Source: Methylobacterium durans (GTDB lineage: Bacteria; Pseudomonadota; Alphaproteobacteria; Rhizobiales; Beijerinckiaceae). Taken from it: DNA of 64,000 nt. Positions 28,876 through 37,333 of this stretch are shown in pieces; position 1 is the first letter of the stretch, and every line of letters starts with the position of its first letter. Where the stretch lies: contig NZ_CP029550.1 of the NCBI RefSeq assembly GCF_003173715.1, positions 4,139,501 through 4,203,500 of the forward strand, read 5' to 3'. A program made the position numbers and the translations under genes. Under the pieces are notes generated by a model that was not told where the DNA came from, did not search any database, and was given only the letters and a program-made list of their open reading frames with translations.

Positions 28876-31002
28876 CTAGAAGCGGGTGCGCAGCTCCACG
28901 TACAGGGTGCGCGGCGGGCCCGCGAAGATGCCGCCATTGTCCTCCGCGCTGGCGCGGGTGAAGGTGCGCCTGTCGAAGACGTTCGCCACGCCGAGGCTGA
29001 GGCGGGATGCGGGCGTGACCGCGTAGGTGGCGCGGGCGTTCCAGATTACCCATCCTGGGATGCGGCCGAAGCGCCCGTCCGCGGAGGGGGGCACGGTGTT
29101 GGCCTCGTCGGCGAACTGGTCCGACTGCGCGTAGCCGAACCAGTCGAAGCTCCAGGGCCCGGTGGCGTAGCCCGCCCCGACCGTACCCGTGTGCCGGGAA
29201 TACAGGCGCAGGTCGTTGCCCGCGAAAGCGCCTTCCTGGATCGTCGCGCGGGTGTAGGCGTAGGTGGCGTAGGCGCTGAGGCCCGAGAGCGCCGTGTCGA
29301 GGCTGGCGAAATCGTAGCGCAGGCCCATCTCGACGCCGCGGTGGAGCGTGCGGCCGACATTGACGTAGTCGCTGCGGATCGCGTCGAACTCGATCTGGTT
29401 GTCGAAGCTCAGGCGGAACCATGCGATCTCGGCGGTGAGGCCGCCGAGCGTGGTGCGGGCACCGATCTCGGCGGTCGTGGCGATCTCGGGGGCGAGCTTC
29501 TGGTCGCTGCGGCTGAGCGGGAGCTGCAAGAAATTGAGCGAGCCGAACGAGCGCCCGACATTGCCGTAGAGGAACAGGTCGGGGCTCGCCGTGTAGCCGA
29601 GGCGCAGCGAGGGCAGCGGCACGGTGTAGTGCTCCTCCGCCCGGAACCCGTTCAGGTTGTTCGCCCGCCCGATCGTGACGTCCTCGACGCGGATGCCCGG
29701 CATCACCGTCAGGGCGCCGAAGGTCAGCTTGTCGTCGAGGTAGAAGGCGTGGGCTTCTGTCGCGCCGACCGAGTCGCGGTTCGGCACGGGCCTGTACAGG
29801 AACGGGTAGGAGCCGGCGCGGAAGCTGCGCCGAAGCCGCTTCTCGTCTGCATCCTCGCGGATGTAGCGGTAGCCGATCGAGGTCTCCTGCGGGACGCCGA
29901 ACGGGTCCGAGCGGAGGCCGAAGCGCGGCTCGACGCCGAACGTGTTGTAGTTGCGCGGCGTGACGTCGAACTGCGTCGCGAGGCTGTCGCGGTTCCGGTT
30001 CGAGAGCGCGAAGCTGCGGTGGCTGCTGAGATCGAACACGGTCGTCTCGAAGTACTTGGTGCCGTCGAACTCGTTGACGTAGCGGGCCACGCCCTCGATG
30101 CGGCTGCCGTCGTAGGATTGATACGCGTTGGTCGAGCCGTAGGGGTTGCGCCGGTAGGCCGCCTGATCGAGGGGTCCGGGCAGCTCCGCCGAGGCGCTGT
30201 AGCCGTGCACGCGCCCGTCGACGTAGCTCTCCGGCGTCAGCTGGACCCGGTACTTGAGCATCACGTCGTCGATGTCCTGGTTCGATCGCGGCCGGAAGGA
30301 GGGGCCGTGGTTGCCCGAGTAAAGCAGCGCGAGGCCGCTGCCCTCGCCGTTAGAGCCGCCGATCACGATGTCCGACTGGCCGTTGAGGAATCCGCCGGCC
30401 GGGTCCGAGCCGTTGAGATTGCCCCGCAATCGTATCTGCCCGCCGAAATCCCTCGGGATCGGCCAGGTCACGTAGTTGATGACGCCGCCGACGTTCTGCG
30501 GCCCGTAGCGCACGGCGGCGCCACCCTTGATCACGTCGATCCGCTCCAGCATGCCGAACGAGACCGGCGCCAGGGACAGTTCGGGCTGCAGATAGGGCGC
30601 GCTGGAGAGCGGCACGCCGTCGAGGAGCACGGTTGCGTAGCCGCCGAGCCGCGAGGCGAGGCCGCGGATGCCGACGCTCTGCGCGAAGTCACCCGTGGCG
30701 GGCCCGTTCGGGATCGGCGTCTGCACGCCGGGGATCAGGCGCAGCGCGTCCGTGATGTTCTTGGCGCCGGCGGCCTCAAGATCCGTCCGGGTCGCCTCGC
30801 CGCGGCTGCCGGCATAGATGCGCGCCGCCGCCGGGACGCGAACGGTGGCGAGCGGGCTCGCGGTCACGTCGAGTTCCTCCAGCGTCACGGATGCCTGTGC
30901 CGGACCTTCGGCGCCCGGAGCGGCCCCGGCGGCCGTGCAGCCGGCGGCAAGCCACAGCAACGCGACGCGCGCCGCGCGGTGAATATCGTTCGATCTGTGC
31001 AT
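28876..31002 (-). CDS. TonB-dependent receptor, FecA-like (ferric citrate type)
   Basis: Outer-membrane ferric-siderophore receptor of 708 residues: signal peptide (about 1-28), plug domain (about 60-190) and 22-strand barrel ending in Phe. The plug segment VLLDGVPLSSAPYLQPELSLAPVS plus GGAAVRYGPQNVGGVINYVT closely resembles FecA. The N-terminal signalling domain of E. coli FecA is absent, so it should not drive a FecI/FecR-type cascade, and no such genes are adjacent. The N-terminal ASVTLEELDVTASPL carries a TonB-box-like region. It is divergent from a PepSY membrane protein, a common iron-uptake pairing. Ferric citrate is the likely but unproven ligand. Confidence 0.88.
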   Translation of the reverse strand: MHRSNDIHRAARVALLWLAAGCTAAGAAPGAEGPAQASVTLEELDVTASPLATVRVPAAARIYAGSRGEATRTDLEAAGAKNITDALRLIPGVQTPIPNGPATGDFAQSVGIRGLASRLGGYATVLLDGVPLSSAPYLQPELSLAPVSFGMLERIDVIKGGAAVRYGPQNVGGVINYVTWPIPRDFGGQIRLRGNLNGSDPAGGFLNGQSDIVIGGSNGEGSGLALLYSGNHGPSFRPRSNQDIDDVMLKYRVQLTPESYVDGRVHGYSASAELPGPLDQAAYRRNPYGSTNAYQSYDGSRIEGVARYVNEFDGTKYFETTVFDLSSHRSFALSNRNRDSLATQFDVTPRNYNTFGVEPRFGLRSDPFGVPQETSIGYRYIREDADEKRLRRSFRAGSYPFLYRPVPNRDSVGATEAHAFYLDDKLTFGALTVMPGIRVEDVTIGRANNLNGFRAEEHYTVPLPSLRLGYTASPDLFLYGNVGRSFGSLNFLQLPLSRSDQKLAPEIATTAEIGARTTLGGLTAEIAWFRLSFDNQIEFDAIRSDYVNVGRTLHRGVEMGLRYDFASLDTALSGLSAYATYAYTRATIQEGAFAGNDLRLYSRHTGTVGAGYATGPWSFDWFGYAQSDQFADEANTVPPSADGRFGRIPGWVIWNARATYAVTPASRLSLGVANVFDRRTFTRASAEDNGGIFAGPPRTLYVELRTRF

Positions 31003-31215
31003 GATACAACTATAAATTTAGAAGTCTTGACGGAATAGACTTATTGCATCAACCTTGTTCTGGATGAAGATCTATTTCTATTTCGCGTCGTCTTTAGAAG
31101 TATTTCAAGAAATGCACAGATGCTTGGTTGAAATGAAATCCACCATTAGCAATCGCACGTTGATTCACGGGCTGGTCGCGCACCCCGCCGCGGATCCGAG
31201 GGCGGAAGCGGGCCG
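31003..31215. promoter_or_regulatory. Divergent fecA-like / pepSY promoter region with TTTAGAA half-sites
   Basis: A distinctly A/T-rich 213-bp region. The heptamer TTTAGAA followed by G occurs twice, at 31017 and 31093, the first only 14 bp from the receptor start codon. TTTAGAA/TTCTAAA arms are the building blocks of Irr-type iron control elements in rhizobia and relatives; the opposite arms here are imperfect. Iron-responsive control is inferred from the match and from the genes flanking it. Confidence 0.4.
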
Positions 31216-32337
31216 GTGACGGGGCGGGAATCGCCGCGGGGGCGGCTCCGCGCGGCCTGGAAGCGCCTGCACCGCTGGTTCGGCCTCGGCGGGGGCGCGC
31301 TGCTGGTGCTGATCGGTCTGACGGGGAGCCTCAACGTCTTCTACCGGGAGATCGACGCGGCGCTGAATCCGGCCCTCTACCGGCCGGCCTCGCCGGAGCG
31401 GCGGATCGGCCCATCGGAGGCGCTCGCCGCCGCCGCGCAGGCCGACCGCGAGCCCGTGAGCCAGATCGCGCCGCCGGACTGCGTCTGGCCGGTCTGGGTG
31501 ATCGTTCACGCGCACCCCGACCGCCGGACCTGGACGACGATGATCGACCCGTCGGACGGCCGCGTGCTCGGCCGGCGGGACACGGGGACCGCCTTCGCCC
31601 ACCTCGTCTACCGGCTGCACCACACGCTGCTGCTGCGCGACTGGTGGGGCAAGGAGGCGGTGGGCGTGGCCGGGATCGGGCTGCTGCTGTCCTGCTTGAG
31701 CGGCCTCTGGCTGTGGTGGCCGAGGCCGGGCCGCTTCCGTCGCTCCGTCACCCTGCGGCGCGGCGTGTCGCGCCAGCGCTTCTGGCTCGATCTCCACGGT
31801 GCCGCAGGCTTCTGGGCCTGCGCCGTGCTCGTCGTCGTCGCCGTGACGGGGATCGGCCACATCTTCCCGGGTCTGATGCGGCCGGTCGTCGGCGCGTTCT
31901 CGCCGGTCACGGCCCTGCCGTCGCCGAACCTGCCCGCCTCGGATGCCCCGCGGCTCGGCGCGGACGCGATCCTGGCGGCGGTCCGGTCGGCCCATCCCGA
32001 GGCTGCGGTCACGCGGATCAACCCGCCCTCCGGCAGCCGCAATTCCTGGCGCGTCTTCCTCGCGCCCCCGGGCGTCGACCCCGCCTTCCGCAGCGACGGG
32101 GTGCTCTGGCTCGATCCCTGGAGCGGGCGCATCGTCGAGGACCGGAGCTGGGGCGCGATGTCGAACGGGAACCGCTATCAGGCGCTTCAGATCTGGCTGC
32201 ACAACGGCTCCGTGGCCGGCCTGCCCGGGCGCCTCCTCGTGTTCGCGGCGGGCTTCGCGCCCCTCCTCCTGTTCGCCTCCGGCTTCGCCGTCTGGCGCTC
32301 CCGCCGGGCGCGCCTGCGGGCCCTGGCGCCGGCATGA
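31216..32337 (+). CDS. PepSY-associated transmembrane protein (PiuB-like)
   Basis: Inner-membrane protein of 373 residues with four membrane helices: about 25-45, 147-168 (GLLLSCLSGLWLWW), 198-218 and 334-355. Two periplasmic PepSY-like regions lie between them. The start KRLHRWFGLGGGALLVLIGLTGSLNVFYREID is the hallmark of the family. Membrane histidines (HRW, HHTLL, HNG) may bind haem or metal; family members act as ferric-siderophore reductases. It starts at a GTG and is divergent from the FecA-like receptor, which supports a role in reducing or releasing imported iron. Confidence 0.87.
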   Translation: MTGRESPRGRLRAAWKRLHRWFGLGGGALLVLIGLTGSLNVFYREIDAALNPALYRPASPERRIGPSEALAAAAQADREPVSQIAPPDCVWPVWVIVHAHPDRRTWTTMIDPSDGRVLGRRDTGTAFAHLVYRLHHTLLLRDWWGKEAVGVAGIGLLLSCLSGLWLWWPRPGRFRRSVTLRRGVSRQRFWLDLHGAAGFWACAVLVVVAVTGIGHIFPGLMRPVVGAFSPVTALPSPNLPASDAPRLGADAILAAVRSAHPEAAVTRINPPSGSRNSWRVFLAPPGVDPAFRSDGVLWLDPWSGRIVEDRSWGAMSNGNRYQALQIWLHNGSVAGLPGRLLVFAAGFAPLLLFASGFAVWRSRRARLRALAPA

Positions 32338-32453
32338 CCGGCCTGCTCGCCCCCTGTTCGGGACGGCGTTCTCATCCGCGCTCCCGCGTGATACCTCCCC
32401 GGCCTGAACACGAGGGTGCCGCCAAGGGGCCTGCGCAAACACGGGAGTCGCGC

Positions 32454-32738
32454 TTGAGCGAGACCAGAACCGTCGACGTCGTGATCACCGGCCGCGTGCA
32501 GGGCGTCGGCTACCGCGTCTGGACGCAGCATCAGGCGCAGCTGCACGGGCTGACCGGCCATGTGCGCAACCGCGACGACGGGGCGGTCATCGCCACCTTC
32601 TCGGGCCCTGCCGACGCAATCGGCGCGATGCTGAAGGCCTGCGAGGCGGGCCCGCGTGGCGCGCGGGTCGACGCGGTCGCGGTGACGGAGCAGCCCGGAT
32701 CCGAGACGTTTCCGGATTTCGAGATCCGCGGCGCCTGA
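32454..32738 (+). CDS. acyP: Acylphosphatase
   Basis: 94-residue enzyme hydrolysing carboxyl-phosphate bonds. It begins at a TTG with GGGAG upstream at good spacing. The active site is intact: GRVQGVGYR with the phosphate-binding Arg21, and HVRNRDDG with the catalytic Asn39. The rest matches the normal alpha/beta sandwich (a GPADAI helix and the closing FEIRGA strand). The physiological substrate of bacterial acylphosphatases is not settled. It follows the PepSY gene by 116 bp but need not be co-transcribed. Confidence 0.93.
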   Translation: MSETRTVDVVITGRVQGVGYRVWTQHQAQLHGLTGHVRNRDDGAVIATFSGPADAIGAMLKACEAGPRGARVDAVAVTEQPGSETFPDFEIRGA

Positions 32739-32844
32739 CGCCCGGCGCACTTCCCGCGTCCGACCGCTCGCGCGGCCCACCCCCTCGACAGGTGACCTGC
32801 CGCCGGGCTAGCGAGCGGCGGCGCTCCGCCCGACCCCCGACCGC

Positions 32845-33579
32845 ATGACCAACCTTCCCACCGACGCCGCCTTCTCGCACCTCGATCTCGCCGCGCTGAT
32901 CTTTTTCGTCATTGCCTGGGTCGGCTACGGCCTCTCGGTCGGGCGGATGCGCGGGCGGCTCGTGAGCCTCAGCCAGATCATGAACGCGCAGCGCGAGTCC
33001 TGGGCGCGGCAGATGATCGTGCGCGAGAACCGCGTGGTGGACACCACCATCAACGCCTCGCTGCAGAACGGCACCGCCTTCTTCGCCTCGACCTCGCTGA
33101 TCGCGCTCGGCGGCGTCCTCACGCTCTCGCGCTCCGGCGACGAGGTGCTGAGCCTGTTCGGAACGCTGCCGTTCGGCGCGATCACGACGCGCACCACCTG
33201 GGAGATCAAGGTGGCGGGGCTCGCTGTCGTGTTCGTCTACGCGTTCTTCAAGTTCGCCTGGGCCTACAGGCTGTTCAATTACGGCGCCATCCTGATCGGC
33301 GCGGTGCCCCCCAAGGGCAGCGGCGCCTCGGAGGCCCAGATGCTGCGCGCAGCCCGCCGGGCCGCCGCGATGAACATCGCGGCCGGCAATCACTTCGCGC
33401 GGGGCCAGCGGGCCTTCTTCTTCGCGCTCGCCTATCTGGGCTGGTTCGTGAGCCCGATCATCCTGATGCTGACGACGACCGCGGTCGTCCTGGTGATGTG
33501 GCGGCGCCAGTTCGTCTCCGAGATCCGGGCCGCGCTGCTCTCGGAGCACCCGCTGAAGGTCAGGGAGCCGAATCCATGA
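32845..33579 (+). CDS. DUF599 family membrane protein
   Basis: 244-residue inner-membrane protein with four predicted helices (about 14-32, 73-93, 121-145 and 188-213). Conserved-looking family segments are RESWARQMIVRENRVVDTTINASLQNG and FAWAYRLFNYGAILIG. Family function is unknown. Its stop overlaps the start of the DUF3253 gene by four bases (ATGA), which indicates translational coupling. Confidence 0.85.
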   Translation: MTNLPTDAAFSHLDLAALIFFVIAWVGYGLSVGRMRGRLVSLSQIMNAQRESWARQMIVRENRVVDTTINASLQNGTAFFASTSLIALGGVLTLSRSGDEVLSLFGTLPFGAITTRTTWEIKVAGLAVVFVYAFFKFAWAYRLFNYGAILIGAVPPKGSGASEAQMLRAARRAAAMNIAAGNHFARGQRAFFFALAYLGWFVSPIILMLTTTAVVLVMWRRQFVSEIRAALLSEHPLKVREPNP

Positions 33580-33935
33580 CGAACCCTCCGGACCCGATCC
33601 GCCCGGCCCGCGCGAGCGAAGAGGCGATCGCCGAGACCATGCTGCGGCTCGTCGCCGAGCGTGGGGCGGGCAAGACGATCTGTCCCTCCGAGGTCGCTCG
33701 GGCCCTCGGCGGCCCGCACCCGGACGGCTGGGGCCCGCTGATGCAGCCGGTGCGGCGCGTCGCGGTGCGGCTCACGAAATCCGGACAGGTCGTGATCCTG
33801 CGCAAGGGACGACCGGTGCCGGACCCGGACGATTTCCGCGGCATCTACCGGCTGGCAGCCGCCCCGGGCGACGCTTCGGGCGCGGCTTCGGGGACCAGTT
33901 CGGGCGACGGTGCCGGGAACGCGTCCGAGGTGTAG
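33576..33935 (+). CDS. DUF3253 family protein
   Basis: 119-residue soluble protein with the DUF3253 pattern: an N-terminal helix ETMLRLVAERGAGKTICPSEVARAL, the central WGPLMQPVRRVAVRLTKSGQVVILRKGRPV winged-helix-like block, and PDDFRGIYRL. The fold resembles a small DNA-binding winged helix, but binding is unproven. The Ala/Gly/Ser-rich tail (about 100-119) is low complexity and lies in the 91-bp overlap with the opposite-strand YdcF-like gene. It is translationally coupled to the DUF599 gene. Confidence 0.83.
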   Translation: MTNPPDPIRPARASEEAIAETMLRLVAERGAGKTICPSEVARALGGPHPDGWGPLMQPVRRVAVRLTKSGQVVILRKGRPVPDPDDFRGIYRLAAAPGDASGAASGTSSGDGAGNASEV

Positions 33936-34699
33936 CCGGCGAGCCTGTAGGCGAGAAGGCCGATCCACTCCTTCACCGCGAGGTCGAGATGGAGGAGGCC
34001 GTCCGAGGCGAAGCTGTTGAAGCGGAACGCGTCGGCGAAGCCGCGCGTCCGGTAGTCGACCGGGAAGGCGGTGACCTCGAAACCCGCCTGCCGGAAGCAG
34101 CCGATCGACCGGGGCATGTGCCAGGCGGAGGTGACGAGGAGCCAGCGCTCGCCGGGCTTCGGCTTGACGAGATCGGCGGTGAAGAGCGCGTTCTCGCGGG
34201 TGTTGCGGGAGCGGTGCTCCAGGATCAGGCGTGAGCGCGGAGCGCCCAGCACGTCGCCCATGCGGCCGACGATCTCGGCCTCGGAGAGGCCCTGGCTGAG
34301 GCTGCCGCTGCCACCCGAGAAAACGAGCCGCGCGCTCGGGAAACGGCGGGCGAGGTCGGCGAGGTAGATCGGACGCTCACCCGCGTCGTTCACGACGATC
34401 TGGCGGCGCGCCTCGGACAATCCGGAATCGACGCCGCCGCCGAGGACGATGATGCCGGTGGGCGGGGCGCCGTCCTCGGCGAAGGCCGGGAAGCGCTGCT
34501 CGAGGGGCGCGAGCGCCAGGAAGGGCAGGGGCGAGAGCCCGGCGAGTGCGAGGCCGCCGAGGCCGAAGCCGGCGAGACCCGCGCCGGTGCGCCGCCAGCG
34601 CGTCGCCACGAGAAGAACGAGCCCGAGCCATCCGACGAAGATCAGGAAGTTCGACGGCGTCAGGACGAAGAAGATCACCTTCGAAAGCGGGAAGAACAT
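33845..34699 (-). CDS. YdcF/SanA/ElyC-type DUF218 domain protein
   Basis: 284-residue protein with two N-terminal membrane helices (about 8-32 and 40-65) and a DUF218 domain: IIVLGGGVDSGL, FSGGSGSLSQGLSEAE, LILEHRSRNTRENALFT and VTSAWHMPRSIGCFRQAGFEV. Family members such as ElyC and SanA act in envelope or lipid-carrier integrity. The ATG at 34699 gives the full membrane anchor; longer frames upstream have no similarity. Its Pro/Glu/Ala-rich tail overlaps the 3' end of the convergent DUF3253 gene by 91 bp. Confidence 0.87.
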   Translation of the reverse strand: MFFPLSKVIFFVLTPSNFLIFVGWLGLVLLVATRWRRTGAGLAGFGLGGLALAGLSPLPFLALAPLEQRFPAFAEDGAPPTGIIVLGGGVDSGLSEARRQIVVNDAGERPIYLADLARRFPSARLVFSGGSGSLSQGLSEAEIVGRMGDVLGAPRSRLILEHRSRNTRENALFTADLVKPKPGERWLLVTSAWHMPRSIGCFRQAGFEVTAFPVDYRTRGFADAFRFNSFASDGLLHLDLAVKEWIGLLAYRLAGYTSDAFPAPSPELVPEAAPEASPGAAASR

Positions 34700-34748
34700 C
34701 GTCCGGACGGGCCTCTGGCGGATGATCTCGGATGGCTTCGGCGGGCGC

Positions 34749-35411
34749 TCAGCGGTTCTCCGTCTCGGCCCTGAAGCGGGCGAGGGCGGCCTCGTCCGGC
34801 GGCAGCAGGCCCGCGAGGCTGCCGCCATTCTCGACGGCGCGCAGGATCCAGAGGTCGAGGCGCTGCTGCTCGACCGCCTCGAAGGCGACGACCTCCGCGA
34901 TCGTCGGCGGCACGACGGCAACGCCGTGGCCGTCGCCGACCACGATGTCGCCCGGATGGACCGCCGCGCCGGCGCAGCCGATCGGCTCGTTCGTGCCGGC
35001 GAGGACGAGGCCGGGGGCCGCGAGCGCCGGTGCCTCGCCGCAATCCCAGACGGGCAGGCTGCCGCCGACCGGCAGCGCGCCCGAGACGACGAGTCCGGCT
35101 GCACCGCGGCGCAGGAGGCGCTCGGCCAGGATCGCGCCGAAGGGGAGGGCGCTGCCGGCACCTCCCGCATCGATCACGACCACGGCGCCCTCCGGGACGG
35201 CTTCGACAGCCTCGGCCAACGAGGGGCCCGCCTCGTCGCGGGCCGGGATCAGGCGCATCGTCACGGCGGCGCCGACCGCGCGCGTGCCGCCCGTGCGCCG
35301 GCGCAGGCCGCGCGGCACGCAGGCGCCGAGTCCCCGGCGCATCAGGGCCCGCGCGAGGCTCGCCGTCGTGACGGCCGACAGGGCATCCCGCAGGGTCGTG
35401 TCGATCGGCAT
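34749..35411 (-). CDS. RraA-like family protein lacking the usual Arg-Asp pair
   Basis: 220-residue protein of the RraA/HMG-aldolase fold; members are RNase E inhibitors or class II aldolases/decarboxylases acting on 2-oxo acids. The fold markers VVIDAGGAGSALPFGAILAERLLRRGAAGLVVSGA and VVGDGHGVAVVP are present. The catalytic pair normally found as G-x-x-R-D after the VVDGA segment is replaced by GALPVGGSLPV, so aldolase activity is doubtful. The ATG at 35411 is chosen because GGAG lies nine bases upstream; an ATG at 35426 is also possible. Function unknown. Confidence 0.75.
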   Translation of the reverse strand: MPIDTTLRDALSAVTTASLARALMRRGLGACVPRGLRRRTGGTRAVGAAVTMRLIPARDEAGPSLAEAVEAVPEGAVVVIDAGGAGSALPFGAILAERLLRRGAAGLVVSGALPVGGSLPVWDCGEAPALAAPGLVLAGTNEPIGCAGAAVHPGDIVVGDGHGVAVVPPTIAEVVAFEAVEQQRLDLWILRAVENGGSLAGLLPPDEAALARFRAETENR

Positions 35412-35490
35412 GCCAGAGATCTCCATGCCGAGGGGTTCGGCCTCCGCCCAAGGTGGGTCGCGCACGGGTTCCGGCAAGCCGCGCCGGGGA

Positions 35491-36111
35491 TCAGCAGATC
35501 GGCTCGGCGATCACCTGAGCGGCGCCGGGGCGGGCCGCGATCCCCGCGTACCACCGGGACAGGGCCGGACGCTCGACTCGCGCGTGGGGCAGGTGCAGCC
35601 AGCGATGCGCCGCGCAGCCGACGGCGATGTCGGCGATGCTGAAATGCTCCCCGGCGACGAAGGCCTGACCCGCGAGATGCCGGTCGAGAGTCTCAGCGTG
35701 GCGCTCCGTGCGGAGGAGGGAGGCCGAAATCGCGGCCCCGTCCCGCTCGGCTTCCGCGACGCGAAAGGTCTGGAGGAATGCGTCGCGCATGGCCGGCGTG
35801 AAGCTCGTCGCCTGCCAGTCGAGCCACTGGGCGATCCGCGCCCGGGCGCGGGCGTCGCCCGGCAGCGTGAGCGGGCCGCCATGGGCTTCGGCGAGATAGC
35901 GCAGGATCGCGTTCGATTCCCACAGGACGAAGCCGTCCTCCTGAAGGGTCGGCACGAGACCGTTCGGGTTGAGGGCCCGGTAGGCGGCATCGTTGACGAT
36001 GCCGTGGGCGCCGCCCGCATCGAGCCGCTCGTAGGGCAACTCGAGTTCGTCGAGGCCCCAGAGAACCTTCTGGACGTTGACCGAGTTGGCCCGGCCCCAG
36101 AGCCTGCGCAT
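35491..36111 (-). CDS. Glutathione S-transferase family protein
   Basis: 206-residue GST-fold protein. The thioredoxin-like N-terminal domain runs to about residue 78: MRRLWGRANSVNVQKVLWGLDEL, then the cis-Pro NGLVPTL and the glutathione-binding ES in LWESNAILRYLAE. The C-terminal all-helical domain carries the N-cap motif HFSIADIAVGC. It resembles theta/beta-class enzymes with a Ser or Asn active residue near position 10. The substrate is unknown. It is the upstream neighbour of the RraA-like gene on the same strand. Confidence 0.9.
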   Translation of the reverse strand: MRRLWGRANSVNVQKVLWGLDELELPYERLDAGGAHGIVNDAAYRALNPNGLVPTLQEDGFVLWESNAILRYLAEAHGGPLTLPGDARARARIAQWLDWQATSFTPAMRDAFLQTFRVAEAERDGAAISASLLRTERHAETLDRHLAGQAFVAGEHFSIADIAVGCAAHRWLHLPHARVERPALSRWYAGIAARPGAAQVIAEPIC

Positions 36112-36220
36112 GCCGTATCCCTCCCGTCTCCGCCGAACCGGGTCGGCCGGCGACGAGGGGACATCGACCCTGCGCGGCCCGCGCGCAAGCCCCGCCCGCG
36201 GGGGCGGGGCGCCGCGGAGT

Positions 36221-36961
36221 TCAGGCCACCGCCCGCTTCTCGACGATCACCGTGTCGACGATGTCGGCCGGCTCGTAGAGCCAGCGCGCCACGATCCCGG
36301 CGAGGATCGCGCCCGCGATCGGGGCGAGCCAGAACAGCCAGAGCTGCATCACGTAGGGCTCGCCCGCGAAGAGCGCGGGACCGGTGCTGCGGGCCGGGTT
36401 CACCGAGGTGTTGGTGACGGGGATCGAGATCAGGTGGATCAGCACCAGCGTCAGGCCGATCGGGATGCCGGCGAAGCCCACCGCCGCGCCCTTCGAGGTC
36501 GTGCCGATGATGATGAACAGGAAGAAGAAGGTCGCGAGCACCTCCGTCGCGACGCAGGCCACGAGCCCGTATTTGCCGGGACTGAGATCGCCGTAGCCGT
36601 TCGAGGCGAAGCCCTCCGGGATCCAGCCCGGCTTGCCCGAGGCGATGGCGTAGAGCACGCCCGCCGCGATGATGGCGCCGACGACCTGCGCGATGATGTA
36701 GGGAACGACGTGGTGGTTGGCGCAGCGCCCGGCCGACCAGAGGCCGAGGGTGACGGCCGGGTTGAAATGGCCGCCCGAGATGTGACCGACCGCGTAGGCC
36801 ATGGTCAGGACCGTGAAGCCGAAGGCGAAGGCCACCCCGAGGAAGCCGATCCCGAGGCCCGGGAACGCGGCGGACAGGACGGCGGCGCCGCAGCCGCCGA
36901 AGGTGAGCCAGAAGGTGCCGAAGAATTCCGCCGTGGCACGGCGCATCAGATCGTCGCTCAT
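36221..36961 (-). CDS. aqpZ: Aquaporin Z
   Basis: Inner-membrane water channel of 246 residues with six membrane helices and two half-helices bearing NPA motifs (67-69 and 188-190). The selectivity filter fits a strict water channel: Phe near 47, His176, Thr near 185 and Arg191. The ATG at 36961 has GGAG seven bases upstream; the frame is open further upstream but those residues are charged and unlike aquaporins. It ends about 110 bp from the GST gene. Monocistronic appearance. Confidence 0.95.
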   Translation of the reverse strand: MSDDLMRRATAEFFGTFWLTFGGCGAAVLSAAFPGLGIGFLGVAFAFGFTVLTMAYAVGHISGGHFNPAVTLGLWSAGRCANHHVVPYIIAQVVGAIIAAGVLYAIASGKPGWIPEGFASNGYGDLSPGKYGLVACVATEVLATFFFLFIIIGTTSKGAAVGFAGIPIGLTLVLIHLISIPVTNTSVNPARSTGPALFAGEPYVMQLWLFWLAPIAGAILAGIVARWLYEPADIVDTVIVEKRAVA

Positions 36962-37333
36962 GACCAGACTCCATGCGTGATGCAGGCGAGGGTCGACCGG
37001 GACGATGAGGATGCGGCGTCTTCCGCGGCGCGAGCGCCGGAGGATCGAACCGCGACGCGATAAGAGGCGACCGAAACGTGTGGGCCTGCGATCCGTCCCC
37101 TGCAATACGCTCGCGCCAAGAATCGAGCCATAGGAAAGCGCGCAACCGGCCGGAACGGTCGAGAAACGTACCGGCATTGTACTTGCCTGTTCAGACAACG
37201 ACCACTGGGCGCAATGGCCGAAAACGTTGCCTCATCGATGAAGCCGACTTGGAATCATTCTGGAAACCACAGTGACACGTGCAAAACGCCCTGCTCGCGG
37301 CGTCGCGCATCGCGCGCCGTCACGGCCGGACGA
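36962..37333. other. Intergenic region upstream of aqpZ
   Basis: 372 bp between the stop of epmB and the start of aqpZ. I find no convincing gene on either strand. It includes a moderately A/T-rich stretch (about 37130-37270) likely to carry the aqpZ promoter on the minus strand. No strong hairpin with a T-run was found after epmB. Confidence 0.4.

Noticed and set aside
29191..31038. Plus-strand open frame of about 615 codons across the FecA-like receptor
   Set aside because: Antisense shadow of the receptor; repetitive Val/Ala/Arg-rich sequence.
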